Assembly: GCA_024516035.1 (NCBI GenBank)
Contig: CM044967.1
Location: 113,491-177,490 of the forward strand
DNA from: Bactericera cockerelli
Lineage: Eukaryota; Arthropoda; Insecta; Hemiptera; Triozidae
Length of the DNA stretch: 64,000 nucleotides
Reading direction: 5' to 3'
Part shown: positions 32,362 to 45,879 of the stretch, piece after piece
Position numbering within the stretch: position 1 is the first letter of the stretch
Layout: every line of letters begins with the position of its first letter
Program-made: the position numbers and the translations under genes
Notes under the pieces: generated by a model
The model's input: the letters and a program-made list of their open reading frames with translations, nothing else
Databases searched by the model: none
Told to the model about the DNA's origin: nothing

Positions 32362-32442
32362 TAATAATAATAATAATAACCCCCCAGGGGTGGCTGATAA
32401 CCCCCCAGGGGTGGCTGATAACCCCCCAGGGGTGGCTGATTC
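32362..32442 (+). repeat. (TAA)n followed by three 21-bp units at the LINE 5' junction
   Basis: Six TAA units run straight into CCCCCCAGGGGTGGCTGATAA, present three times (32380-32400, 32401-32421, 32422-32442, the last ending TTCG). Each unit ends in TAA, the same as the flanking array. Confidence 0.85.
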
Positions 32443-35400
32443 GTCAGTTATTGGGGAGTGGCGACCCCAGGGCCCGAGCAAGTGGTGGATGATCCCTGGC
32501 TGGTTACATATAACAGTAACGTCCCAGGAAGTAGTGTGATGAACCCAACATCATATGAACATTGACCGCGACGTCTAGCTGGATGACGCAAAAATAACTA
32601 GTACCAGCCTGTCAAGCCAAAGACATTAAAATTAATCATTGGCCATCTTCTATCACATTTATCATGGATCTGTCGGAGGAGAAGTGATAACTTTGTGATG
32701 GAGGACAATGTTACAAGGCAGAGTAACTAAAAATAAATAAGCCAACCCAGAATGGTTCAGTTAACAGTACGTCTCTGGAAGTAGGAGGGATAAAATATTT
32801 AAAAAATCCCTGTGAAAAACCAAGCCTGCAAGAGCTTATCTTGCACACCCATTCTTAATGGAGTCTACTAGGCACAATAGCCCAGCCTCGGATAGGGCTT
32901 GTGTAGGTCAGGCACATGTCCCAACTGGTGTATCTGACCAAACCCCTCTCGCCCCTGGACCGTCTCTTGAACCTGCCCAAAGTGTTTTGTCTGGATTGCC
33001 AGCAACCACCAAGGCAGGAAAACCCCGGCAGCGAATGACATGGACAAATCAACTAAACGAAGATGTCATTCGCTCCTACTATCACGCAACAAATATCGAA
33101 ACTATGCTTACAGGATATAGAACTAAAATGTATGAAGTCTTTATAAGAAAACACCCCGAACTTTCCAATCTCACTGAACAAAGAATTGTAGATCAGAAAA
33201 GATCCATCATCATAAATAAAAGATTGACCCAAACCAGGCTACAAGAGCTCAAAATTGAAATAGCCAACATATCCCAACAGCAAAGTCAATATAACCAAGA
33301 ACAAGAAATACAACCAGACACACAACATGAAATCAACACTAGCTCAGACTATATTCCACAATCAAGAACTCATCAACATCAGCAAAGTGTTAATACTGAA
33401 CCACAAATAGAAATCCACCAACCAACTCAAGCGACTGAACTTCTAGAAGAAACTGAAGAAAATATTATCAAACTGAATATAACAACAGAAATGAATAAAA
33501 ATATAATCAAATGGCAAGGAACAGAACCAAACTCAAGACCCTACCTGCCAAAATTAAAATATAACAAAAAAGTAGAAAAACTTGTACACATAATGAACAA
33601 AATTCTTCCAACCTTCTTCAAAGATAACATGAACCTTGAAGATATTCATTGTCTAATCTATAGTGCAGCCATGACCGTACTTGAAACAAACGGACAGAAA
33701 CAATCATCTGTAAATAAAAATAATAAGTTCAATTTAAAACCTAAATGGCAAGAACGACTGGAAAGGAAAATAGCAGAAATCAGAAAGAAATTAGGACAGC
33801 TTACGCAATATGTAAAAGGTGAAAGAACAAAAAAACTAATGAAAAACATTAAAATCGTTATTGATAGTGAAGAATTCATCAATGATAAAGAACTTTATAT
33901 AGACACATTGAAACAAAAGCTAGCCGCCTATTCAGCTAGACTGAAAAGATATCTCAAATCAGCTCAACGAAAATCAGACAATATCAAGTTCAACAACAAT
34001 GAAAAATGTTTTTATCGTAATCTTAGTGATAATATATCTAGAAAGACCCAAGAAAGTCCCAAGAAATACCCTACAACGGAAGAATTAACAAATTTTTGGA
34101 GTGAAATTTGGTCACGGGAATTGGCGCATAATAAAGAAGCAGAATGGATAAAAAATGAAATTGTTACTCACAATAATACACCACATCAAGACAATGTTAA
34201 TATTAGTGAGACAGACTTAAAAGACATGATAGGAAAGACACACAATTGGAAAACACCGGGCCCCGACAAAATACAAAATTACTGGTACAAATACTTCCCG
34301 AACATACATAAACCACTCGCAAAATGCATTCAACATATCATAGATAATCCAAATGAACTTCCGAAATTCATCACACAAGGAATAACCTATGTCAAACCCA
34401 AAAATGAAGCAACACATGACCCCGCAAACTACCGCCCTATAACATGCCTCTCTACTCTTTACAAAATTATAACGTCACTGATCACATCAAAAATATATGC
34501 CCATATAGAAGACAAAAACATAATGTGCGAAGAACAAAAAGGATGCCGAAAACATAGTCAAGGATGTAAAGATCAACTCGTCATTGATTCTGTAATCTTA
34601 AAACAAGCTGAAATAAATCAGAGAAATCTGCATATGTGCTATATTGACTACCAGAAAGCTTTTGATTCAATACCACATTCTTGGCTTTTACAAGTTCTGG
34701 AAATATATAAAATCAATCCGAAGATAGTCACATTTCTAACAAACACAATGCAATCCTGGAGAACACGTATAATACTCTCAGACGAAGACACAAAACTAGA
34801 AACTCCGGAACTACAAATCAAAACAGGAATATTTCAAGGTGACTCGTTAAGTGCATTATGGTTTTGTCTTGCCCTAAACCCTCTTTCAAACACTCTTAAA
34901 AAATCAGAAATGGGATTTCAACTCAAACATAACAAGAACATGCTCTACACCATCAATCACCTTTTCTATGTTGATGACTTAAAATTATATGCACCATCAC
35001 GAAGTAAATTAGAACAACTTATCCACATAACAGAAAAAGCCAGTGAAGACATCCACATGAACTTTGGTCTTAACAAATGCAGAACAATACACATTGAAAA
35101 AGGCAAACTGATAACACAAGATAGTATTCAAACCAGCTCACAAGGTCTCATAGAAAGCATGACGGCAAACGAAACATATAAATATCTGGGAATAAAACAA
35201 AATACACATATTGATAAAGCAAACGTTAAAAAGAGCCTTATTAAAACATTCACTGAACGCATCACTCAAATCCTTAGAACGCAGCTTAACTCCAAGAATA
35301 TAACCAAAGCCATTAACAGTTATGCAATACCAACACTTACTTACTCTTTTGGAATCATTGGCTGGTCCAAAACAGAATTGGAAACACTTAACCGAAGCTT

Positions 35401-36400
35401 GCGGACATTAATGACAAGACATCGTAATCACCACCCTCGAGCATGTTTACAACGAATAACATTACCACGTCAACTTGGAGGCAGAGGCTTCATTGATATA
35501 GAAGAGCTGCATAACAATCAGATCACAAGACTTCAAAAATATTTCATAGATAAAGGAGAAAACCCTCTCTTCAAAGCACTCTTAAAGATCGACACAAAAC
35601 ATACACCACTGCAATTAGCAAAAATATCATTATCTATAAACAACCTCCAAACACTAAAATTAACAGAATGGGAAAGCAAAGAATTACATGGACGTTACAA
35701 AAACCTTTTAAATCAAACATTTATTGACAAAAATCAAACATTCCAATGGCTAAAAAAAGGAGAACTCTATCCCGAAACCGAAGGCTTTATAATGGCCATT
35801 CAGGATCAAATAATTCCAACTAAGAACTACAGAAAATATATTCTCAAAGAACCAGAGATGGGATCAGATAAATGCCGAAAATGTAATCAATATACAGAAA
35901 CAATAGACCATGTTATATCAGGATGCCCAATACTAGCTGGCAAAGAATACACAGATAGACATAACAATGTAGCTAAAATAATCCACACAGAACTTATAAA
36001 AATCCTGAAAATAACAGAACCAACAGAACCATACTACCAGTACACTCCTAAACCAGTAGTTGAAAACAATCGATACAAAATATATTGGGACAATCAAATA
36101 ATAACAGATAAAACAATAATAGCCAACCGACCAGACATAACATTGATCGACAAAACAACATCCAATACTTATCTTATAGACATAGCAATACCTAACGACT
36201 ATAACATTCAGAAGAAATATCAAGAAAAAATACAGAAATACTTACCACTTGCAGAAGAAGTTCAAAGAATCTGGAACCAAGAGAAAGTTACTATCCTACC
36301 CATAATCATTGGAGCCACAGGCACAACCCCAACAACACTAACAAAACATCTAGAAGACCTCAAAATACCATCTTATACCATACATACAATCCAAAAAGCA
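32380..36400 (+). mobile_element. RLE-type non-LTR retrotransposon (R2/R4/Dong-like) in a (TAA)n site
   Basis: Element with about 480 bp of 5' UTR and one long frame encoding an N-terminal DNA-binding domain, reverse transcriptase and a C-terminal restriction-like endonuclease. Insertion directly after (TAA)n matches the known preference of Dong, an R4-clade element. The 3' end is lost in the assembly gap at 36401-36500. Oriented opposite to Zasp52 and par-6. Confidence 0.85.
32858..36400 (+). CDS. Retrotransposon polyprotein: Myb-like domain, reverse transcriptase, RLE endonuclease
   Basis: 1181 codons without a stop before the N gap. Residues about 57-110 (RMTWTNQLNEDVIRSYYHAT, then LTEQRIVDQKR) look like a Myb-type helix-turn-helix. 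The central part is Gln/Asn/Lys-rich. RT begins near residue 460 (KTPGPDKIQNYWYKYF), has IDYQKAFDS near 595, GIFQGDSLSALWF near 655 and the catalytic YVDD (HLFYVDDLKLY) near 705. The C-terminal zinc motif CRKCNQYTETIDHVISGC fits C-x2-C-x7-H-x4-C (about 1006-1023). It is followed by RPDITLIDK and a D fourteen residues after PD, the PD-(X)n-D signature of restriction-like endonucleases. The protein should nick the target and prime reverse transcription there. No N-terminal zinc fingers of R2 type are seen. Clade assignment (R4/Dong rather than R2/NeSL) is inference from the TAA target. Confidence 0.88.
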
Positions 36401-36500
36401 NNNNNNNNNNNNNNNNNNNNNNNNNNNNNNNNNNNNNNNNNNNNNNNNNNNNNNNNNNNNNNNNNNNNNNNNNNNNNNNNNNNNNNNNNNNNNNNNNNNN
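36401..36500. other. Assembly gap of exactly 100 N
   Basis: A round 100-N block, the usual placeholder for a scaffold join of unknown size. It cuts the last codons and 3' UTR of the LINE. The frame that appears to continue after it is not evidence of continuity. Confidence 0.98.
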
Positions 36501-39500
36501 TATTAGAAAAATCAATGAAAATCAAAAACGAATAAAAAATTTTAAAAGGTAAAAAAAAATTTTCACAAGAAAAAAATTAGGTTCCAAAAGAAAATTTGGG
36601 TTTTCCTTTTAAAAAAATATTAAAAATTGGAAAAAGAAAAAAAAGAGGCAAATTTTTTTTTAAAAATTTTAAATAGACTTTTGATATTTTTAAATAATTT
36701 TTTCAGTATAAAAGAGCACTCTTTTTGAACAAAAGACTCCAACCAATGGCTTTTTTTCTCGCCAACAGTTCATCTTGTTTAATTTTTAAGGGAGAAAAAA
36801 TGACACTTTCCATTGATGTGTCCTATTTAGTAAAGGGAAAAAATTTTAAATTAAAAAAAATAAATCTTTGGGAACTGAAACATTGGGAGGGGCATTGCAA
36901 ATCATGGAACCATACAATTCAAAAATCATGCTATTAATTATTACATAAGGGAGTGATTGAATTTAAAATAATTTAAAAAAAATATTTTTTTTTTTAATTT
37001 AAAAAAATAAGAAGCAACAATTAATAAAAGTATTTTATCAATTTTAAATTTTTTTCCCCAAAACATTTTTTTTTTTGGGGTCCCTTTAAAATTTTTTTTT
37101 TTTTTGGGGCCCATTCAAAAAAGTTTGCTACTTTTATTTTCTTTCTCTGTATTTTTTTGGGAAACACAGTTCATAAACACAAAGGGTATTGATTGCAAGA
37201 AATAATCTTTGAATGAAGAAAAGTTTTTTTTAATATAAATATAAAAAACATAAAAAACATTTTTTTTTAAAAAACCAAGGTAACTTTTAATTTTTTTTGT
37301 AAAATGGATAGATAGTTTAATACAACCCCCCATGAGGTAGATAATCTCCAGCAAATTAATCACCACAAAATTTTTTTTTTGCTAAAAATTTGTTAAAAAG
37401 ATTTGGGGGAAATTTGGGTTTGGGTTTTACCAACATTTCTTACCATTATTATTTAAAACATTCTATTGAACTTTTTTTGGGGTTTTTCTGTGTTCATCTA
37501 ACTAAAGAAAATTCTAAATCAAACCATATAAAAAATAAAAAAAATTAAACCTTCCTCTAGCCTATTTTCAAAAACGAAAAACTAAGTTTCCCCTAAAACT
37601 ACTACACATTAAAAATAATTTCCCCAATAAAAAATTAACCTTTTTTGACATTTTGGGGCAGTAACCCCCAAAAGGGGCCAATATTTTTGGTTTTAACCCC
37701 CCCAATTTTTGGGGAACTGATTCTTTAAAAAAAAATAGAATACTATAAAAATTTAAAATTTTTTTTATATAAATTAAAAACAAAAAATATAGTAATTTTC
37801 CCCCCCCCCTTTTAATTTTTTTTCCACATTATTCAATGCATAATAACTTACGGATAACAAATTTTTTTTAAATTTTTTTTAAAAATTTAAAAAAATTAGG
37901 TTGTAAACAAAAAAAATAAATAAAATTATCAATTTTTTTAAAAAATAAATTTTGGGGAAAAAAAGACGTTTTAATAGTATAAAAAAATTTAAAATTTTTT
38001 TTAATTTTGACAATTTTTTTGCCAAAATTTAAATTTTATATAAAATTTAAAATTAGTTTTTATCCGTCAGGATATACACCCCAAGAAAGAGATGTTAGAT
38101 AAAAACCCCTTGATTCTACAAATACTAAATAAAACCCCAATTTTTAAGGCCCTTTGGGGGTTTTTTAAATGCACGATCATTTAAAAAATTTTTAAAAATT
38201 TTTACCAAGTATTTCCCTTGAATTTTTTACCCTTTTTTTTTTTTAAAATTTTAGGGGAAATATTAAAGACATTTTTTTTAACATAGGGGGGAATTTTACT
38301 TTCCAAAAAAATAAAAAATAAATTTAATTTTCCCCCTAAAAAAATTCAATTTTTTCTAAACTCAACTGAATTTTGATTGCCTTTTGTGCTAATCTTTTTT
38401 AATATTTAAAATAAAATTTTGAAAAGGGGAAAAATAAGGAAAATAAGAAAAATACATTTTAAAAAAAATGAACGATCTGTGATCTAAACCACATTAATAA
38501 CTTTGAGAAAAAAAAATATAGTGGAAAGGAAAAAACAAATTTAAAATTTTAAGGGGCGAATTCAGAACAAAAAAAAATTTTTTGAACTTTTTATCACGGA
38601 AAAAAATAAAATTTTCAAATCAAAAAAAAATTTCAAAAATTCTGAACATAATTTTGTGCTTCCCACAAAAAAAATTTAAAAAATTTGGGGAAATCTTATT
38701 ATTAATACAGAAGACCACTTTAATAACAATGTTTTGAAAAAAAAAAAATTTTTAAAAAGGAAACTCAAAATATTTTTTTAAAACCCTCAAAAAATTTAAA
38801 AGTTTCCCCCCATTATTGAAGGAAAAAGAATTGGTTGAATTTTCCCAACCTATTTTTATTTTTATCTCTTGAATTTTAAAAAATTTTAATAATATTTTCT
38901 TTCTGAATCCCCTTTAATATTCCGGGGTTTTTAATCATTTTTAAAAATTTAATTTTAAATTTTTTTTAAAACATATAACAATAAGGGGAACAATAAAAAC
39001 ATATAAAATACATTTTTAAAATTAAAAATTTTAAAATTTACAAAACTTTTTTAAAATTTTTAAATATTTGGGGAAAACCCCAATTTTTTTTATCTAACTC
39101 AAGGGGGTTTTGTTTCTCTCATTTAAACTCCCGTAACAATATTTTTTTCTTACCATCACAAAAGTAATTCCCCTTTTGGGAAGTTTTTTAAAGCAAGAAC
39201 AATTTTGAGATGGAAAACCTAATTAAAAATTGTAAATTAAAGATCCCCGGCCCCAAAAAATTTTAAAAATTTTTAAAAAAATTTAAATTTTTTCTCACCA
39301 ATTTTTTGGGTTTTTTTTTAAAAAATTGGTAATTTAAAAAAAAATTTTCCCCCTTTATCCAAGCACCTTTTACTGAAAAGGGGGGCTTTACCCCAAAAAA
39401 TAAAAAAATAAAAAACTTGAAAATATAATTATAATTGTCATTTCATAAATAAAAAAAAAAAAAGTGAGGGTATGACAAAAAGTACAATTAAAATTCCCCC

Positions 39501-42500
39501 AAAATTTTAAAAAAATTTTAAATAAAAAAGGTCAACCTAAAATTACAAAATAGGGGAACATATTTTCCCCCCAAAAAAAAACCCCAATAATAAACGCATA
39601 AAAATTTTTTAAAATTTTTTTTAAAATAATTTAGCAGAAACCCTTTTTTTTTAATCTCTTTTTTAAATTTTTTAAAAAAAATATTTAGCATTCTTAGAAA
39701 CCCTTAACTTTTTGATTCAGCGGGTTTTGATTTTTCCCCAGCCACACTTGAAAAATTTTTTGTAATCATTAGAAATAAAATAAAAAAAAAAAAAATTTTT
39801 AGGTCCCCCCTTTTTTAAAAAAAGCACAACTTGTTTTAAGTAAAAAAATTTTTTACTTGTTGAAAATTAAAATTTTTATATGGTAAAATAAAAAATTATT
39901 TTTTTAAAAAAAATGAAAAAATAAAAATTAAATCAATTTTGGGGAAATACTCTAAATAGGGGAAAAAGTACAAGTATTTTCTCTCTTTCCCCTTTCAAAA
40001 GCTAAACTTAAAACAAATTTTCAGTCCCTTTTGAATATTTTTCACCCCATTTTTTTTTTTTTAAAAAAAAAAATACCACTAAAAAAAAATAACAAGTTTA
40101 AAAGGGGCCTTTTTAATTACATACCCCCAAAAAAATGACAAAACATGACAGATCAATTTTTCTTTTTTTAAGTACAAAAATATCTATCACCTTTCTTTTT
40201 ACAACTAAAAAAAAAAAAAAATTTTAAAAGAAATATTTCCAATTTTTTTTTAAAATATCTTTACAAAAAATTTTTCTTTTTAAAATTTTTTAAAATCCCT
40301 TGATAAATTTTTTTTTTTCCTTCTTTTTTTTTTTCCATCTCTTTGATTTCCCCCTTAAAAAAAAAGTAAGTGCCATTTTGGTTTTAAAGGGGTAATGGGA
40401 AAATTTTTTTTCCTAAATCTTAAAAGGGGTTTTCAAAATCTTAAATTTTTTTTAATTTTTTTAAAATCCAAAAAAATAAATAAAAAAAAAGATGATCCAA
40501 AAATTTTCCCACTAATAACAAATTTTTGTATGAAAAAAGGGAAAAAAACCCCCTTTGATCAAAAGCATGTTAAAATTTTTTGATTTTTTTGTATTTTTTT
40601 TTCCCTATCTAGAGTAGATAAACATATTTTAAAATTCTTAAAAGTGCATAAAAGAAATAGTACAAAAAATTTATAAAAACATACAAGGGGGTAACATGTA
40701 CAAAATACCAAAAATAAATCTTTTAACCAAATTATTCAAAATTTTTTTAAAATTCCCCCGCAGAACACTTTTTTCTTAATCTTTTCCCCCCTTAAAAAAC
40801 ACACAAAATCCATCTCAATTTTTTCTTTCCCTTTTGCTACTTCTTTTTTCTCGTTTTTGAATATTTTATTCCCGGGGTTTCTGCACTATAAAATTTTAAA
40901 TTAATTTTAAAAATATATTAAAATTAGGGGACCTTTTTTAAAAAAATTTAAAAAATTTTAAAAAAAAACCCATCCCCCCCCCTCAAGGGGGTTTTTCAAC
41001 CTTCAGGGGCACACTTTTTAGCCCACTTAACACCCACTTTTTGACTGTACAAAATACACGAGGACTTTTGACTTACCCCTTTAAATTTTTAAAAAAGGTT
41101 AAATTCCCCACCCTTAAAAAGTCATTTAAGGGGGCCTAATTGGATTATAAATTTTTTGGGGGGTTTTTTAAGGGGGAAACAGTAGTTACGATTTTTTTTA
41201 AATCCCGACTCAGTTTTCAACAAAAAAATAAAAACAAAAAGAGGGTTAATTACTGTTGGGGTCCAGAGATGTAGCTCATTCAGGGGAAGTTCCTCCCCCG
41301 ATGTGAAAAGCTGAGCCCCCAAAAAAAGGGGTTGACAAAAAAAGGAAGGGGGGTTTTTGACAAAAACCTTCCCCTCGGTTTTCCTTTTTAAAAGGGGAAA
41401 AAAAACTCGTTGGTTAAAATTGAGAAATGTACCTCTCATTCCTTTTCCCGGGGAACCCCTAAAAAAGGGCCGGGGGTCCTTTCATTGATGGGGGTTTTTT
41501 CTATAAAAGGGGGAGATCTTCACTGTTGTCACACTAAAAAAAAACCTCAAAAATTATTTTTCAGGAAAAGGGGAATGTAACGGGGAAAACAGACAACCGG
41601 GGCCCCCTTCATCATAGGCAAAATGTAAAGCATGTTTTTTTCCCCCTGTGTTTTTTTCCTTTTTTTTTTTTTTGGCCTTTTAAAAAATAGATGTTTGTTC
41701 CATTTCTTTTACTCAGCACTCAAAGAAAAAAAGCCCAACATTTTCCCCACTAAAAAATTTTAAAGGGGCTCAACATTTCGCCCATTTTTGGAAAAAGTAT
41801 AACCCCATTTTTTCCGACTTTTTTTTTCCTTTTACAAACCAAAAAAAATACGATCCTTTTTTTTAATTTTTTTTTTTTTTTTCCCACTCGAGTTATTATT
41901 TTTTTTTTATATTCTTGTAAATAAAATTTTTTCCCCAAACCTTTTGGGGCAAAATTAAAAGGGGAAATCTGGGGAAACCCGGGGCCCCACCATATGGGGG
42001 ACATTTTTTTCCCCTAAAAAAAACTGCGATCACAGCGCTCACAGGATACTTTTGTCTGCGGGGTTTTTTAATTTGGACCCTGAATAATTTTTTTAAAAGA
42101 GTAACAATATCTTCTTTGCTTAAAAAAAGTTCCACAGATTTTTACAATCTAGACCCCTTTTTCAAAACCCAATGAACTGCATTTTTCTTTTAAAACTAAA
42201 AATAGACTTACCCTTTACCACAATTTCCTTCCCCCACTTATCCCCCCCTTCAGGGGAAAAAAACTTTGATAGGTTTTTTTTAAAGATCCTGGGGTGAAAT
42301 TTTTTTCCCTGGTCCCCCGGGAAAATTTCTCGGGGAATGAAGAAACATCCCCCATTAGTTTAATTTTACAGAAAGTTTTTTACAATTGTAAAACAAATTC
42401 CTCTAGGAATTTTTCCCCCTTTTTTATTAGAGGTAAAAAAAAGGGGGGTAGGGAAAAGGGTTTTTTAAAATTTTAAAAAATTGGGGGTCAATTTTTTGCT

Positions 42501-42760
42501 AGAACCTTTGCAGATTTTTTTTCAACATTTGACTTAGAATGTGGGGAAAAAAAAAATTTTTTTCCTTACAAAAAGGGGCTGCATGCGGGGCTTTTAATTT
42601 TTTACCCCTTCCTTTTTTGTTTAAAATTTGACCTTTTTAAAACGGGGGGGGCCCCTTCCCCTTTGGGAAAAGAAGGGCCCCTTTATACTTTTTTTGGGGT
42701 TTCTTCTGAAAAAGGGGAAAAGGGCTTGATTCAATCCAGCTTTTTTTTTGAGAAAGTTTG
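36501..42760. other. Homopolymer-dominated, low-quality sequence
   Basis: Almost every position belongs to a run of the same base (AAAA, TTTT, CCCC, GGGG). Alternating dinucleotides and ordinary codon texture are rare, unlike 1-36400. This looks like poorly polished long-read consensus rather than a biological repeat. I do not accept any frame here as a gene. Confidence 0.75.
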
Positions 42761-42857
42761 CCTCTTATACAAACTTTGGCTTAAATTTTTTCTTCTTCTT
42801 GTTTTGAAATTTTTTCCCGGTTTACTAAAGAAGCTCCCCAGGATGCTGAAACAACAA

Positions 42858-42967
42858 TAATTTCCTTGCTGGTATTGCTGAACCTGACAGGTAACAGAGT
42901 TTGGGTCTCTCTGGTGCAACGATAAAGGCTCTTTGTCCCCAAAGTCACTCCCCAGGTCTGCAAAAGA
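42858..42967 (-). other. Exon-like segment, unidentified
   Basis: On the minus strand a good acceptor (TTTTTTCTTTTGCAG) precedes a GC-balanced stretch reading TWGVTLGTKSLYRCTRETQT and LLPVRFSNTSKEIIVVSASWG in one frame. No family recognised and no donor fixed. It stands out because its neighbours are low-complexity. It could equally be repeat-derived. Confidence 0.2.
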
Positions 42968-43379
42968 AAAAACAATTAACAATAAATACAGGTATTCAGG
43001 AAAATAACACTCCCCTCCAACACATAACTGGCTTTCCCCCCTACCCACTATTAATAAGTGGTAGCTATACAATTCCCACCGAAGGGAAAGGGTAAAAAAA
43101 ACCCCCTCCTATTCCAGGAACATTAAATCAAATAGAATCTATGGTGAAAGGAGGGGCATCCATCTGTAAAAAATGTGCCACAACCAACCAACCTCAACCA
43201 TGAAGTTTGAACAATGCCAACGCAAAGGAGGTTGGGAAAAGGCAAAGTGGAAGAAGAAGAGGAAGGAATGTAAAACAAAAGAACTTGAATCCCTTTTTCA
43301 AGTTCTAGAAATAATTTCATCTTGTTTAAAAAAATTGAAATTTGAAGAAAAAAACATGCAGTTTTTTGGTTTTTAGATG

Positions 43380-44856
43380 CGATTATATTGATTATAATTT
43401 TATATACAGGTGGTGCGCCGGATTAGATTTTTCGTGTCAACTTTCGATTTTTAAAATAAAAAACCTCAACTTTTTATTTCATATATTTTTTCCCTTTCAA
43501 TTTATAAAATTAAAACCATGAAAAAAAAAAACTATAGTACATGTATTTATACAATTAAATACATGTAAAGAAAACACCACAAACTCCTGCAAAGAGGTGA
43601 ATTTTTGTCTCAGCTATTTAAAAAAACACTTTTAATAACTTCAAATCGCAATTAACATTTTTTTTTTTTTTTGGCTGAAGTTTTGGGTGTAATTTTCTAC
43701 CTGGTTTAGATATTCTGTGTAAATCTGTATTGGATGGGTGACCATTCAAATTCAAATCCTCATGTTGCAGGTTTTGCTAGCCAATCCAGACTTATGAGGT
43801 TAATTTAGGTAATCTAGTGAATAGATTATATAATCCTCATTTCATTTTGGCTTTACCAGCTTAAAGGATATTAAAACCCAAAAACATAATAATATGCAAT
43901 GTGGGGTTGATAATGTTATTGTGATACTTTGAATCATAGCAATAGTTCAAACTAAGAGTATTTGACTATTTGACAACTACAGCAAAAATAAAACTTTTTT
44001 AATTTTGAAGGGTCCCAAGGGAGGAAGAAATATATTTTTTTTTTCTTCTATGGGAGTGAGCTAAAATAAAACAACTGGAAATTGGTGGTTTGAGTCAAAA
44101 GTTCAACAATAAAGTGAGTGAGTAATTGTGACATTAAATTGTGATTAACACAAACAAATATGGAAATTTTATTAAATTTAAGAAAGAAAAAAAATAAAGT
44201 TGGCCTAAATTTTTTAACAATATTTTTGCTCTATTTTGTTTTTAAATAATTTTGCAATTTTTTATTAAATTTTTATTTAGACAACTGTGTTACTTCCTCT
44301 TCTAGTGATACTTATGAATATTTGAGAATAATGTTTTAATAAAGAAAAATGTTTATAATTAGTAAAAATAAAAAGGAAAAAAATCCTTTTTGCAAGCCTG
44401 ATTAAAAAAAATAAATATATGAACTATTATAATTTTATGTTCAATGAATATAATAGTTCACATGTATATTGAGATAATATTGATCAATTTATCTCTTACA
44501 AGATAGATTTTCAAAACTATTACACTCAAATAAGAATCTTTACTTTTTAGAATTTAAATTAATAATTTATTGTTTATTCAACATTTAAAGAAATGTATAA
44601 TTTACAGAAATGTACTTCAAGTGGATCTGATGACAGATCCTGTCCACTTTGTTTTCTTCTTCTCAATATTTTTTTTCTTTCTTTTTCATGTTAGTGCTTG
44701 AAATTAAATAATAATAATTATAATAACAATGGACCATTAGTAATGCTACCACTTGCTGATAATTATACCAGCTACCATTCTTTATAACCTCAGTTAGGTG
44801 GGAAATACCAATCTCATTTTTTTAAATTTATGTTTAACCTTGCTTTCACCTGCATG
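43380..44856. other. Intergenic or intronic sequence with SINE relics
   Basis: ATTGGATGGGTGACCATTCA at about 43728 recalls the 3' half of 5S rRNA (family D head). 44120-44165 (AGTAATTGTGACAT, TGTGATTAACACAAACAAAT) recalls the family A tail. Otherwise AT-rich without genes. Confidence 0.4.
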
Positions 44857-45050
44857 GTTATAACCACGACAGGGTGTTTACCCTCCACTTGCAAAAACTT
44901 GCAAACCTGCTACTCACATTGACCTCACCCACCTGGGTTGGCCCCAAATCCAGCATCACCAAGTCTTCACCTTGCTGACATTGCTTAACATTGGTGATCC
45001 TACGTGTAACCGTTTCATCAACCCAACATTAACACTGCAGGTATTCTTTA
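44857..45050 (-). mobile_element. 5S-type SINE (family D), decayed copy
   Basis: Minus-strand order matches 20603-20837: GGATCACCAATGTTAAGCAA, TGATGCTGGATTT, CCCAGGTGGGTGAGGT, AGCAGGTTTGCAAG, GAGGGTAAACACCC and CATGCAGGTGAAAGC. Many substitutions, no A tail. Confidence 0.65.
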
Positions 45051-45554
45051 AATAAGAGGTAACCCCACAAGCATATCACAAACAATTCAAAATAGAGGAA
45101 TCATTCACAACCATTACACAGAGTTTTAAATTATTTATTTCATTTTCCTGTCTAATAGTAATAGTTCATATGATATACCTATGCCTCCTGTTTGAATAAT
45201 GCATATTTACATTTTGATGCTAGCTCAATACAAATACAAAAAAATATACGGCCAAAATATATAATGATGTATAAAGTGAAGTTAGTGTTTGTGACAGTAA
45301 CTTTGACAATATCTTTAAAAATTGATAATTTTACACCTAATCTTTGTCTGGAATGGTCACAATCTCTTATTAAAAAATAATCATTACAGTTTTTCAAAAA
45401 TCCTCCCCAAAAAGAATATTTTTTGACTTGGTGGAGAGTGAAGATATTTAAGGCTGTTTTTACTTAATGACACCAGAACCTGAAATCTAATCTCTAGTGT
45501 AGGTTTTCCACTGTTTTTGACACCTTCAAACCCCAATTCAAAGGGAAATAATAC

Positions 45555-45735
45555 CTAAATTGATGGCACATTGAATAGGTACAACAGTTCTAGTTTCTGT
45601 CACTGAAGTTAAGCCAGTCCAGCAAGATTAGGACTTGAATGGGTGAACATTCAAAATCAAAAATATGATGCAGCCTATTCCCAACCCAAGCTGGGTGAGG
45701 TTAACATGAATAGCTGTTGGTAAAATACCAGAAAA
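45555..45735 (+). mobile_element. 5S-type SINE (family D), decayed copy with longer 5S part
   Basis: GATGGCACATTGAATAGGTA, CACTGAAGTTAAGCCA, GACTTGAATGGGTGAACATT and AACCCAAGCTGGGTGAGG. The GACTTGAATGGGTGAAC stretch corresponds to the 5S region ACTTGGATGGGTGACC, which the copy at 20603-20837 has lost. Confidence 0.6.
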
Positions 45736-45879
45736 TATCATTTTAGCAATTGAAAGAGATGTACCCTATTCTCTTTTATAAAAAATACTCTCCTTTCTAA
45801 AATATTATAAATGCATTTTAACATCAATTATGTTTTTTGTTTTTGAAGCTAGATCAATTTCTTACATTGATCATTAATA

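Noticed and set aside
36501..36535. Continuation of the LINE protein after the N block
   Set aside because: The N block is a scaffold join; the few residues after it are Lys/Asn-rich low complexity and cannot be tied to the element.
41122..42135. Several frames of 79-105 residues in the homopolymer region
   Set aside because: Composed of Phe/Lys/Gly/Pro runs derived from TTT, AAA, GGG and CCC tracts; no domain and unreliable sequence.
42731..43072. 113-residue minus-strand frame as a gene
   Set aside because: Only a central exon-like part with an acceptor looks plausible, in a different frame; family not recognised, so kept only as a low-confidence segment.
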